Shown here: piece by piece, positions 1-12,374 of the stretch
Layout: the number at the start of each line of letters is the position of its first letter
How positions within the stretch are numbered: the stretch's first letter is position 1
DNA from: Globodera rostochiensis
Lineage: Eukaryota; Nematoda; Chromadorea; Rhabditida; Heteroderidae
DNA length: 64,000 nucleotides
Assembly (NCBI GenBank): GCA_018350325.1
Contig: JAEVLN010000017.1
Span: 947,230-1,011,229, forward strand
Direction of reading: 5' to 3'
Made by a program: the position numbers and the translations under genes
The notes under the pieces: generated by a model
What the model was told of the DNA's origin: nothing
Seen by the model: only the letters and a program-made list of their open reading frames with translations
The model's database searches: none

Positions 1-248
1 TCTTGCCAACAATCTCCAAATAGTTAGGTTTATTAGTTGCTTAAAAAGAACGAAATTTGGCGGTGTAAATTTTCCGAATGATGCGCTGATTATGAATTCG
101 TCAATAAAAATTGAGAATTTAAGCGGGTTTTGAACCAAAATTTTTGAATATTAAGGAAAAAGCAGCTTTTTTCTTCCGTAGCCCGGAGTCTCGCCCCACC
201 TACTGGCCGCATTGCGGTACTTTGGCTGCTATTTTCGGTAAAACCCCA

Positions 249-637
249 ACTCGTTCCCGGCCAACTCGTTCACCCCCAACTCGTTCACCTTTTCAACTGT
301 TTTTTCGTTATAACTTTTTTCAAAGCTAACTAAATCAAACAATTTTGGTATCATTCGAAAGCTTAGTAGGAGGAGAAGCTATTAGCAAGCAAAAGCTAAA
401 CGATTGGCCAAGCCTCAAAAAAGTTATGGCCAAGTATGGCCAAAAAACCTTTTCTGGCCATAACTTTTTTGAGGCTTGGCCAATCGTTTAGCTTTTGCTT
501 GCTAATAGCTTCTCCTCCTACTAAGCTTTCGAATGATACCAAAATTGTTTGATTTAGTTAGCTTTGAAAAAAGTTATAACGAAAAAACATTGAAAAGGTG
601 AACGAGTTGGAGGTGAACGAGTTGGCCGGGAACGAGT
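249..637. repeat. Long inverted repeat (MITE-like hairpin)
   Basis: The left arm (249-432) is mirrored almost base for base by the right arm (455-637), with a 22-base spacer. The outer ends carry the words ctcgttcccggccaactcg and its complement. Arms of about 183 bases with near-perfect pairing suggest a recently inserted foldback element. No transposase is seen. Confidence 0.85.
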
Positions 638-906
638 CGTCCTCCGTCCCTATTTTCCATGTCAAATTCCAGAAAAACAAGTTTTTGATATTCTTCGATT
701 CTTCCATATTTTTTTCCTGAACGAGCCTCATAGTCAGGGCTGGATTCGTCCTTCGATGCCAAGGATCCAATTGTCGAATAACAAAATATCCGAGTGTCGA
801 AAAGAACTTAAATGTTCGAGCGTCGAATGGTCCGAGTGCAAAGTTGAGTGCCGAATAGAACAAACTGCTGTCCGAGTGTCAAGGCGAAATGTCGTTTTTA
901 CGATGG

Positions 907-1096
907 CTCGGCAAAATGTCCGGTTTTGGCTATTCGGCAAAATGTCTACTCGGCGAATGTCGTTTTACCAGCAACTCGGCGAAATGCCGTTTTTACGACG
1001 ACTCGGCAAAATGTCCGGTTTTGGCTATTCGGCAAAATGTCCACTCGGCGAATGTCGTTTTACCAGCGACTCGGTGAAATGTCCGATTTGTGCTAT
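907..1096. repeat. Tandem repeat, about 95-base unit, two copies
   Basis: The block beginning ctcggcaaaatgtccggtt at 907 recurs at 1002. Each unit contains shorter internal echoes of ctcggcRaaatg. Related ctcggc words occur near 8664, 11811 and 16588, so this is a dispersed minisatellite family. Confidence 0.75.
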
Positions 1097-2567
1097 GTAC
1101 TCGGCGAAATGGCTCCACAAGATGAAATGATTTTTTGGCTGCGATTATTGTTACATAACCGCGCTTCTTTCATCAATTAGTGCTTACCGCCCGCCGACTG
1201 CTTGCATAAAGCGGTATTTGTTGTATTTGGCCCTTATGCAATTCATCACGGGGCTCAATCCAACAAAATCCTTTTCGCAAGATCTTTCCCTAGAATTCGT
1301 GCGTCTTCAAACTTAAACTGCTTTCATTGCGTTTTCCCCATCCAAATTTATGCAATCGCCAACTCAACGTCCCATGCGAGATGGTCCCCCCCCCCTTCCC
1401 CCTCTCGCCGAACATTCTCACTCTCTGCCACCGCGAGAATAAAAAGGACACTTCCGCCGCTCGAGAGTCGGGAATAGCAGTCGCTCTGCTGCTGCCTGCC
1501 TGTTTCTGTGCCAATCTCGACCCGTTGCTTGGAATTCGTGCGGTCTTCAGCCAAACGCACTCTCTTGTTCTCCCCCCTACCCCCCTCCCTTTTTTCCCCT
1601 CCGGTTCTCCGTTTGCCAATGAGAGACGGCCCCTCTCTCACCAACCAACTACAAAGTCTCCACAATTATCGTCACTGTTTCGCTTCTCTGCTCTGAAATG
1701 ACTGCTCGTTTTGTCTACGCTCTTCCCAGGCTTCGGTTATTGGACAATTTCAAAATGGGCTCTCTGCCCCTCGGAATTCGTGCTTTCGGCGCGCTTTTTC
1801 AATGTCCTCTTCCCCTCTTCCAACGCTTTCCCATTTCTCTTTTCTTCTCCTTTCTTTCTCTGGCAAATCGTTGAGAGACGGTCCCCCGTGTTAATCACCC
1901 CCCAGACCCATCCTCTCAATGAGAGCGTCCCCACAATTCGTGCGCTCTCCCCACTCGCCCACTGCGTAACTGTTGACCGCCTTCAAGTTCTGACCTGCTG
2001 GTCCATTGCGAGACAATCCCTCGTGTTCTCTGTTTAGCGATGGGAAGAGAAAAGAAGAAAGAAACTCACTCCTTTCCCTCCGCCCTCCCTCTCATTTTGC
2101 CTTCCTTCTTCTGTCGCCCCCCTTCTCCCCCTCCTCTATCACTCTTCTCAAACCGAATCAGGAGGAGAACACTTTGAAAAATAGCATGTAACAGTTTGAA
2201 AATTTTTATCTGGATTGACATTTCTTCGCTAAAAGTTCATATTTTTGCAGAATGTTTTAATATTCAACTTCGGAGCTCCCAGCTCTTAAATTTTTTGTTG
2301 TTTTAGGCTAGATGTCTAACTAAATGGGGTTTGTTCAAATTTTCAATCATTATTTGCTTTTTCGATGTAATTTTATGCTTTTTGAATGATTTTGAGGCTA
2401 AAATTGATTTTTGAAATTTCAAATTTCAAAAATTGTTCGAATTCGGGTTCGATGTTGATGTTTTTTAGGCTAGACTTATTACACAATTATGTAGATTTCA
2501 GTAATTTTCCAACGAATGTTTAGCTTTCATTGAAATTATTTGACAAAAACTTCATTTTTCATCCAAA

Positions 2568-4118
<1,551 letters not shown>

Positions 4119-4198
4119 AAATGTGGAGAGGAAGAGCTTGAAAAGATGAAATTTTTGATGAAAATGAGTGACACTTTTTCAATTGACGATTTAGTTTG

Positions 4199-4204
4199 AA
4201 ATAA
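4199..4204 (+). promoter_or_regulatory. Polyadenylation signal of ftt-2
   Basis: AATAAA 81 bases after the stop codon, followed by a T-rich stretch. Confidence 0.7.
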
Positions 4205-4852
4205 AACTGTTTTGTGTGCTTTTTCATTGTTGTTTTGGTGGCTCTTTGATTAACTTGAAGGGGCGCGCTTTAAAATTTGTGTTGCCGTTTATGGACATTA
4301 TTGGGTAAGAATCGGGGACGTTTCGACCCCACATTTTTCGGCAATTTTCTGGGTAATACGGAATAGTAGTTAAGTTTGTTCCCCCCACCCTTTTTTCAAA
4401 AAATAATTAACTTTTCGAAAATTTTGAATTTTCAAAAAATATCGAATTCGGTCCGGGGTTCGGAATTGGTCGGAATAGAGATCAGATTCGGACTCTACGC
4501 CTTCGAATACCCCTAGAAACACCTCTTTACCCGCTCCCTTGGGGGTAATACAATAGTAGGGTTTGCCCCCCGTTGAAAAAATATTTTATTTTTTCAAAAG
4601 TCGATAAAAAGGTGTATTCAGAGGGTAGAATTCAATTCTAACATCTCCATTTCGATCAATTCGAATCCCGGGCCCGAATTGGAAGAATTTTCGAAAAATC
4701 AAAATTTTCCAAAAATCAAATTTGGCCTCAAAATCATTCAAAAAGCATGAATTCGATCATTATTTGTAGGGATCCGGAAGTAATCCTGGAAAATGGGGAT
4801 TCCGAATTCAGTTTAAAACGCCTAGGGCGGTGGCAAAAGATTGGGACGACCC

Positions 4853-4920
4853 CCCGGTAGCTCAGTGGAAAAGCTGCCCACGCATTGGGTGAAAGGTCAT
4901 GGTTTCGATTCCAACCCGAA
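4853..4920 (+). repeat. Degenerate tRNA-like sequence, possibly SINE-derived
   Basis: An A-box-like ggtagctcagtgg and a B-box-like ggtttcgattcc are spaced as in a tRNA. A possible anticodon stem ccca/tggg lies between them. The B box deviates from consensus and no good acceptor stem is visible, so I do not call a functional tRNA. Confidence 0.35.
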
Positions 4921-5163
4921 ATATACACCAAAATGTGCACTAAATATGCACCAAAGCCGAAATCTTCTAGAAATATCTTTTTAACAACTTTAAAAACATT
5001 TCTGAAAATGTGATTTTTTCGACCATTGTTTGGATTCAGGTTTGGTGTTCGACATAAGCCAAATCCAAGCTCCGATTCTGTTCTACGCATACTTTTACCC
5101 TAGAAAACATTAGAATAGCTTTCAAGACTAAGCCTAAGCCATACCTAAGCTAGCTTAGTCATA

Positions 5164-5345
5164 CTGTAATGAGTGTCGAATGGTCCGAGTTCATATTGTA
5201 AGTCCGAGTTCATTAATGAGTGTGAATGGTCCAATTTCATACTGTAATGAGTGTCGAATGGACCAAGTTCATACTGTAATGAGTGTCGAATGGTCCAAGT
5301 TCATACTGTAATGAGTGTCGAATGGTCCGAGTCATACTGTAATTC
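5164..5345. repeat. Short tandem repeat array
   Basis: The phrase actgtaatgagtgtcgaatg followed by gtccgagttcat recurs about five times with small losses. The same gtccgagtg words appear around 780-840. Confidence 0.75.
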
Positions 5346-5678
5346 GGAGAAATTGCTTGATTTTGAATTTTGACCCATCAGGCGCTTTCCCCATGGATAT
5401 TCTGGCCCGTTTAAGATAAAAGGACAAAAATTCAATCAATCCTCGATTATTTGCACATTCAAAAAATTCATTGGATATGTAAACAAATGACAGAAAAGTT
5501 TAATTGTCTGCCAATTGTGGGGCAAATTCGTTAAATGAAATCTGAGCAAATTAAAATGTTCCGTCAAAAAATTAAAATTTTGTCGGAAATAAAATCGTTT
5601 GTTCGTTCAGCCGACGGAACGAAACTTGGAGGCCGCCAAGTGATGCTTAACTTTGGCCTTTTGCGAAGCAACTTTCCC

Positions 5679-5686
5679 TATAAATA
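5679..5686 (+). promoter_or_regulatory. TATA box of cellulase copy A
   Basis: TATAAATA lies 55 bases upstream of the preferred start codon at 5734, putting transcription start near 5710. This is why the ATG at 5701 is not preferred. Confidence 0.6.
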
Positions 5687-5733
5687 CCCATGGCCAATGA
5701 ATGCCGGCATCAAATTCGCTTCGCATTTCCGAA

Positions 5734-7992
5734 ATGTGTCGTCTCCAGTTCCTGTTCTTCCGTGTCTTCCTCCTCCATGCCCTGCACATTGTGTTCTGTA
5801 ACGCTTTGACTGCCACGCCTCCCCCATACGGGCAATTGTCCGTCTCCGGCACCAAATTGGTCGGCTCCAACGGACAACCCGTTCAGCTGATCGGAAATTC
5901 GCTGTTCTGGCACCAATTTCAAGGACAGTACTGGAACGCCGATACAGTGAAGGTAAATTGGAGGGGCATTGTGATCAAGAGTTTGGACGATTGACGGCGT
6001 CCAGATTAGGAACTTGGTTGAAAGGTTTCTGTCACGCCAGGTACACAGCAGCCCCCCCCCCAATCAAGCTAGGTATTGTAAAATACTTGGAATGTTCGAG
6101 AGTCTTGACTCGAGAAATTTCTCGTTTTTTGGGCCTCGGTCTTGAGGTCATTTCTCGGTCTCGAGTGACGAGGGTTTTGCTCTGATCTAAAAGTGATCAA
6201 CAGGCAAAGTTGTCGGAACATTCTGTGATCAACAGCAAAGTTGTCGGAACATTCTATCTTAAAATCCGGATAAAATAGGTATATTTTTCACATATAGGCC
6301 TTTTATTCTTAAGTACGACTGGAATTTTTGCAAAGAAATTGGCCCAGGCGTTCACATAAGCGGGTTGTGAGTATTTGTTTCAGATGAGCCTCAAAAAGTT
6401 GATGAACAAATCACTTTTAGAGCGGCCCCGGTTCCCAAATCTGTTTTTTGAACGCAAAACTCAAATTCATACTAACATACCGTACTTCCTCTATTAGTAA
6501 GTAGCCCATGGGCTTCTATTTTTCAACCTCCCTTCGAGGGATAGTAGCTACAATTAGAAGGGGGCTACTAATAGAGGAAATATGGTATTTATAATCCGAC
6601 CGGATCAAGCACAAATCATTAGCTGCCCGGCCGTATTCAAATAAAAAATGATGGCAAATAGGCGCTCAAATGCAATTGGAACGCCAACGTCGTGAGGGCG
6701 GCCGTCGGCGTGGACTTGGAGCGCGGCTATATGAGCGACCCGACCAGCGCTTACAATCTGGCGGTTGCCGTGATTGAGGCGGCCATCTCCCAGGGCATGT
6801 ACGTGATCGTTGATTGGCATTCGCACGAGGCACACGCGGACAAAGCGGTAATTTCTTTATTTGAATTATGGACACACAACGTTACCCATTCTTGAGGTTG
6901 AATTCTTCACCAAAATTGCCAAAGCCTACGGCTCATACCCACACGTTCTCTACGAAACTTTCAACGAGCCGTTGCAGGGCGTGTCGTGGACCAACATTCT
7001 GGTGCCATACCACAAGAAGGCATGTCACTACACAAATCAGCAGAAACAAATCATAACGCAATTTGTCCCTTTAAGGTAATTGCTGCCATCCGCGCGCTTG
7101 ATGCCAAAAATGTGATAATTCTCGGCACGCCCACATGGTGCCAAGATGTGGATCTGGCCTCGCAGAATCCGATCAAAGAGTACAAAAATCTGATGTACGT
7201 TCTGACCTTGAGGGGAGAATGTCAAACCACAGACCATGCTATTGGGCGGACTAGAAAACACTACATAATAATGACGGCATTGGCATTCCTTTCAAGGTAC
7301 ACCTTCCACTTCTACGCCTCCACCCACTTCGTCAACGGTCTTGGTGCCAAACTTCAGACGGCCATAAACAACGGTAAGGTTTTTAATTAAAATTTCAGTA
7401 ACAAAGATTGGGCTACAAATTGTCAAATCCGCCACTTAAGGTCTGCCCATCTTCGTGACTGAGTACGGCACATGCGCTGCGGACGGCAACGGCAACATCG
7501 ACACCAACTCCATCTCGAGCTGGTGGACTCTGTTGGACAACCTGAAGATTTCGTACCTAAATTGGGCAATCAGCGACAAAAGCGAATCTTGCTCAGCACT
7601 CAAACCGGGCACACCAGCAGCCAATGTAAGCATGGCCATATCAGTTAAATGGACTTACATAAAAATTCCCGCTAAGGTTGGCGTTTCGTCCGCTTGGACA
7701 ACCTCCGGAAATTTGGTAGCCGCCCATGATAAGAAAAAGTCCACCGGTTTGTGCAATAAATTGGAGCAATTTCAACAAAAATAACACCCATTCAGGCGTG
7801 AGCTGCAACGGCGCCACTCCCGCCCGTGGTTCGTCGTCGGCTAATTCGGGCAAACCTGCCGCTGCCAAAAAGCCTCCGGCCAAACCTGCCGCTGCCAAAA
7901 AGCCTCCGGCCAAACCTGCCGCTGCCAAAAAGCCCCCGGCCAAATCGGCCAAAGCTGCCCCTGCCAAAAAGCCCAAGTCCAAATCAGGCTAA
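5734..7992 (+). CDS. eng: Secreted GH5 endo-beta-1,4-glucanase (cellulase), copy A
   Basis: Hydrolyses internal beta-1,4-glucan bonds of plant cell walls; in cyst nematodes such enzymes are made in the oesophageal glands and injected through the stylet. Exons 5734-5952, 6662-6847, 6897-7019, 7076-7194, 7297-7373, 7441-7625, 7677-7746 and 7796-7992 join in phase to 391 residues. A hydrophobic signal peptide (residues 1 to about 24) precedes the GH5 barrel. The acid/base Glu lies in TFNEPLQG (residue 159) and the nucleophile in FVTEYGTC (residue 249). There is no cellulose-binding module. The C-terminus is instead three 10-residue KPAAAKKPPA repeats. Intron 3 starts with GC instead of GT (7020). 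The start is chosen because it lies downstream of the TATA box. Copy B encodes the same protein. The family is known to be of bacterial origin. Confidence 0.96.
6478..6598. repeat. MITE-like element in cellulase intron 1
   Basis: Terminal inverted words (cttcctctattagta and tactaatagaggaaat) enclose a short core with ccctcgaaggg. The mirror copy sits at about 10608-10715 and a diverged relative at 59047-59156, so it is a mobile family that inserted before the duplication. Confidence 0.65.
7855..7954 (+). repeat. Coding tandem repeat, 30-base unit (cellulase tail)
   Basis: Three almost identical 30-base units encode KPAAAKKPPA. The mirror copy lies at 9238-9337. It replaces the position where other nematode cellulases carry a linker and binding module. 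Confidence 0.9.
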
Positions 7993-8319
7993 GAAATGAC
8001 GGAGAAGCGAAACATTGGAGCAAAATGGGGGATTATGATAAATAACGGACGATGTTTCTTTAAATTTATTGACGATAAATTGTTGCGAATAAATTATGCA
8101 TAGACACATATTAAATAAAAATGGAAAATATGCCGCCAACCGGGACCGGGACTTCCCGGGACAAGAAAAACCGGGACCAAGATTTTCAACCGGGACCGGG
8201 ACTTTTCAAGGGAGAAATTTTTTTGTAAGTTCAATGGGAAAACAAAAATTTTTTTGTTATTCAAAAATATCTTATTGTTTTTAACTTTAATTTTATCCTA
8301 TCATTTTTTTGAGATTCTG

Positions 8320-8872
8320 ATTATGAAAAAATGACGAAATATTTGTTTATATTGACTAAAAAATCGCTCTAATTCTAAAATATTCGAAATGAATGCTATT
8401 GCCGGGCTTCTCCCGTGATTGCATTTTCGCAACAAAAAAAAAAGGTTAAAACCTGAAAATCTCGGCCCTACTAATGACAAGTACAAGACCGGATCCGGGT
8501 GTTAGCCAAAAACTGAATCCCGGCCCTAACCCGTCCTACCGGCTCTCGGCTCTTTATGAAATGCTCGAAATTTTGTAATTTCCTTATGATTTAATATTGA
8601 AAGAAGTGTACTTTGGAGAAAATGTTTAAAAAACGCCGGGTTTTTTAACAAACCAAGCACCAACTCGGCAGTGGGACAACTCGGCTACCAGGAATTCCGA
8701 CTTCCGAAATTTTCAGGAAAAAATCGGAACTTTCACCCCTTAAGATCGATATTTGCGAAAAAATTTGTATTTTCCATATTTTTTATAAAATTTTCCAAAT
8801 TACATATGTGAAAAATATTTTATTAACAATTGTGAAAGCAAAATAATAAAGATTGACGAAATTTGAAGGGTG
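8320..8872. other. Spacer between the inverted arms
   Basis: No gene. The block at about 8558-8690 is a diverged direct copy of 12138-12243 beyond the right arm. Both lie near caactcggcagtggg words, and the same words also start at the outer edge of the right arm (11811). Confidence 0.6.
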
Positions 8873-9199
8873 CAGAATCTCAAAAAAATGATAGGATAAA
8901 ATTAAAGTTAAAAACAATAAGATATTTTTGAATAACAAAAAAATTTTTGTTTTCCCATTGAACTTACAAAAAAATTTCTCCCTTGAAAAGTCCCGGTCCC
9001 GGTTGAAAATCTTGGTCCCGGTTTTTCTTGTCCCGGGAAGTCCCGGTCCCGGTTGGCGGCATATTTTCCATTTTTATTTAATATGTGTCTATGCATAATT
9101 TATTCGCAACAATTTATCGTCAATAAATTTAAAGAAACATCGTCCGTTATTTATCATAATCCCCCATTTTGCTCCAATGTTTCGCTTCTCCGTCATTTC

Positions 9200-11490
9200 T
9201 TAGCCTGATTTGGACTTGGGCTTTTTGGCAGGGGCAGCTTTGGCCGATTTGGCCGGGGGCTTTTTGGCAGCGGCAGGTTTGGCCGGAGGCTTTTTGGCAG
9301 CGGCAGGTTTGGCCGGAGGCTTTTTGGCAGCGGCAGGTTTGCCCGAATTAGCCGACGACGAACCACGGGCGGGAGTGGCGCCGTTGCAGCTCACGCCTGA
9401 ATGGGTGTTATTTTTGTTGAAATTGCTCCAATTTATTGCACAAACCGGTGGACTTTTTCTTATCATGGGCGGCTACCAAATTTCCGGAGGTTGTCCAAGC
9501 GGACGAAACGCCAACCTTAGCGGGAATTTTTATGTAAGTCCATTTAACTGATATGGCCATGCTTACATTGGCTGCTGGTGTGCCCGGTTTGAGTGCTGAG
9601 CAAGATTCGCTTTTGTCGCTGATTGCCCAATTTAGGTACGAAATCTTCAGGTTGTCCAACAGAGTCCACCAGCTCGAGATGGAGTTGGTGTCGATGTTGC
9701 CGTTGCCGTCCGCAGCGCATGTGCCGTACTCAGTCACGAAGATGGGCAGACCTTAAGTGGCGGATTTGACAATTTGTAGCCCAATCTTTGTTACTGAAAT
9801 TTTAATTAAAAACCTTACCGTTGTTTATGGCCGTCTGAAGTTTGGCACCAAGACCGTTGACGAAGTGGGTGGAGGCGTAGAAGTGGAAGGTGTACCTTGA
9901 AAGGAATGCCAATGCCGTCATTATTATGTAGTGTTTTCTAGTCCGCCCAATAGCATGGTCTGTGGTTTGACATTCTCCCCTCAAGGTCAGAACGTACATC
10001 AGATTTTTGTACTCTTTGATCGGATTCTGCGAGGCCAGATCCACATCTTGGCACCATGTGGGCGTGCCGAGAATTATCACATTTTTGGCATCAAGCGCGC
10101 GGATGGCAGCAATTACCTTAAAGGGACAAATTGCGTTATGATTTGTTTCTGCTGATTTGTGTAGTGACATGCCTTCTTGTGGTATGGCACCAGAATGTTG
10201 GTCCACGACACGCCCTGCAACGGCTCGTTGAAAGTTTCGTAGAGAACGTGTGGGTATGAGCCGTAGGCTTTGGCAATTTTGGTGAAGAATTCAACCTCAA
10301 GAATGGGTAACGTTGTGTGTCCATAATTCAAATAAAGAAATTACCGCTTTGTCCGCGTGTGCCTCGTGCGAATGCCAATCAACGATCACGTACATGCCCT
10401 GGGAGATGGCCGCCTCGATCACGGCAACCGCCAGATTGTAAGCGCTGGTCGGGTCGCTCATATAGCCGCGCTCCAAGTCCACGCCGACGGCCGCCCTCAC
10501 GACGTTGGCGTTCCAATTGCATTTGAGCGCCTATTTGCCATCATTTTTTATTTGAATACGGCCGGGCAGCTAATGATTTGTGCTTGATCCGGTCGGATTA
10601 TAAATACCATATTTCCTCTATTAGTAGCCCCCTTCTAATTGTAGCTACTATCCCTCGAAGGGAGGTTGAAAAATAGAAGCCCATGGGCTACTTACTAATA
10701 GAGGAAGTACGGTATGTTAGTATGAATTTGAGTTTTGCGTTCAAAAAACAGATTTGGGAACCGGGGGCGCTCTAAAAGTGATTTGTTCATCAACTTTTTG
10801 AGGCTCATCTGAAACAAATACTCACAACCCGCTTATGTGAAAGCCTGGGGCGCTGTGGCCAATTTCTTTGCAAAAATTCCAGTCGTACTTAAGAAAATCA
10901 AAAGGCCTAATGCTTATTTTATCCGGATTTTAAGACAGAATGTTCCGACAACTTTGCTGTTGATCACAGAATGTTCCGACAACTTTGCTGTTGATCACAG
11001 AATGTTCCGACAACTTTGCCTGTTGATCACTTTTAGATCAGAGCAAAACCCTCGTCACTCGAGACCGAGAAATGACCTCAAGACCGAGGCCCAAAAAACG
11101 AGAAATTTCTCGAGTCAAGACTCTCGAACATTCCAAGTATTTTACAATACCTAGCTTGATTGGGGGGGGGGGCTGCTGTGTACCTGGCGCGACAGAAACC
11201 TTTCAACCAAGTTCCTAATCTGGACGCCGTCAATCGTCCAAACTCTTGATCACAATGCCCCTCCAATTTACCTTCACTGTATCGGCGTTCCAGTACTGTC
11301 CTTGAAATTGGTGCCAGAACAGCGAATTTCCGATCAGCTGAACGGGTTGTCCGTTGGAGCCGACCAATTTGGTGCCGGAGACGGACAATTGCCCGTATGG
11401 GGGAGGCGTGGCAGTCAAAGCGTTACAGAACACAATGTGCAGGGCATGGAGGAGGAAGACACGGAAGAACAGGAACTGGAGACGACACAT
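9200..11490 (-). CDS. eng: Secreted GH5 endo-beta-1,4-glucanase (cellulase), copy B
   Basis: Mirror copy of the gene at 5734-7992. Exons, read on the minus strand, are 11272-11490, 10345-10530, 10173-10295, 9998-10116, 9819-9895, 9567-9751, 9446-9515 and 9200-9396, again 391 residues. In the exons I found one difference from copy A: an Ile codon (ATT versus ATC) in exon 2 within VIEAAISQG, which is silent, so both genes encode the same secreted enzyme with both catalytic glutamates. The promoter is duplicated too (TATA at 11538-11545). The two genes are tail to tail, 1.2 kb apart. The GC-AG intron 3 is conserved. Intron 1 has three copies of a 28-base unit where copy A has two. Confidence 0.95.
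10924..11032. repeat. 28-base tandem repeat in copy B intron 1
   Basis: The words agaatgttccgacaactttg and ttgatcac occur three times here but only twice in the mirror position near 6195-6265. This is the clearest length difference between the arms. Confidence 0.8.
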
Positions 11491-11537
11491 TTCGGAAATG
11501 CGAAGCGAATTTGATGCCGGCATTCATTGGCCATGGG

Positions 11538-11545
11538 TATTTATA
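11538..11545 (-). promoter_or_regulatory. TATA box of cellulase copy B
   Basis: TATAAATA on the minus strand, 47 bases upstream of the copy B start codon and mirror of 5679-5686. Confidence 0.6.
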
Positions 11546-11808
11546 GGGAAAGTTGCTTCGCAAAAGGCCAAAGTTAAGCATCACTTGGCGGCCTCCAAGT
11601 TTCGTTCCGTCGGCTGAACGAACAAACGATTTTATTTCCGACAAAATTTTAATTTTTTTGACGGAACATTTTAATTTGCTCAGACTTCATTTAACGAATT
11701 TGCCCCACAATCGACAGACAATTAAACTTTTCTGTCATTTGTTTACATATCCAATGAATTTTTTGAATGTGCAAATAATCGAGGATTGATTGAATTTTTG
11801 TCCTTTTA

Positions 11809-12374
11809 GACTCGGCAGTGGGACAACTCGGCACTGGACAACTCGACAGTGGACAACTCGGCAGTGGAAAGAATATTTAAAAATATTTTCTATTAGATAT
11901 GCATTCAATTGTTTGCTTTTACAAAGCTTCTTTTGTAGGTATTCGACTGGGAACGAAGCCATTCGTCCACTTTAAATCTGATGTCATATTCGTGATCAGC
12001 GACCTCGATACCCCCGAGTACTTCTCAGAATTGCGTAAAACCCTCTTAAACCCCCTTTTTTGTGGGACCAATGTTCTGCAGTATTTATTACCTTTCTTTT
12101 TGTATCTTTCTTAAGCATTGGACAAATCGCTTAGTAAATATGAAATGCTCGAATTTTGTAATTTCCTTATGTTTAATTATTGAAAGAAGAGTGCTTTGGA
12201 GAAAATGTCTCAAAAACGCCGGGGTTTTTAACAAACCAAGCATTCTTGCTCTTTTTCAGTAATTAAACTACAATTTTATTTTGCGAACAAATAATTGTGC
12301 TTCATCCATTTTATTCATCAATTGGTCTTTCCTTCCGTCATCGGAACAAAACAAAAAAAAACATTTCCACGCCA
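11809..12374. other. Intergenic region between cellulase B and SF3A1
   Basis: Starts with a ctcggcagtgggacaactcgg minisatellite (11811-11870), then AT-rich sequence. At 12138-12243 lies a direct copy of part of the inverted-repeat spacer. A minus-strand AATAAA for SF3A1 lies at 12275-12280. No coding region seen. Confidence 0.5.

Larger units (their letters stand above)
1..2567. other. Intergenic region with repeats; no supported gene
   Basis: No reading frame here has homology or convincing coding character. It holds a long inverted repeat (249-637), a tandem repeat (about 907-1096) and a pyrimidine-rich stretch (about 1370-2170) that probably serves as upstream region of the 14-3-3 gene. 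The overlapping frames around 750-1180 are the tandem repeat read in several phases. Confidence 0.6.
4210..5416. other. Intergenic repeats, including a degenerate tRNA-like sequence
   Basis: No supported coding region. About 4300-4760 belongs to a dispersed repeat with words such as ttcgaattcgg that recurs at about 2370-2450, 17060-17220 and 60540-60730. A tRNA-like stretch lies at 4853-4920 and a short tandem repeat at 5164-5345. Confidence 0.55.
5417..8319. repeat. Left arm of giant inverted duplication
   Basis: The 2.9-kb arm is repeated in reverse complement at 8873-11808. Positions are related by a coordinate sum of 17192 inside intron 1 and beyond, and 17224 on the outer side. The 32-base difference sits in intron 1. 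It carries one whole cellulase gene with its promoter and 3' end. Confidence 0.95.
8873..11808. repeat. Right arm of giant inverted duplication
   Basis: Reverse complement of 5417-8319 with very few differences: length changes in homopolymers, an extra copy of a 28-base unit and a lost segment in intron 1, and scattered single-base changes outside exons. Confidence 0.95.

Noticed and set aside
756..1180. Three overlapping plus-strand frames with repeating LAIRQNV / SAKCPV peptides
   Set aside because: They are a 95-base tandem repeat read in several phases; no start context, homology or splice partners.
4853..4920. A functional tRNA gene
   Set aside because: B box deviates, acceptor stem not visible; more likely tRNA-derived repeat.
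7855..7992. Lys/Ala/Pro-rich tail of the cellulase as a separate histone-H1-like or DNA-binding gene
   Set aside because: It is in frame with the GH5 exons through a good splice site and duplicated with them; best read as a linker-like tail.
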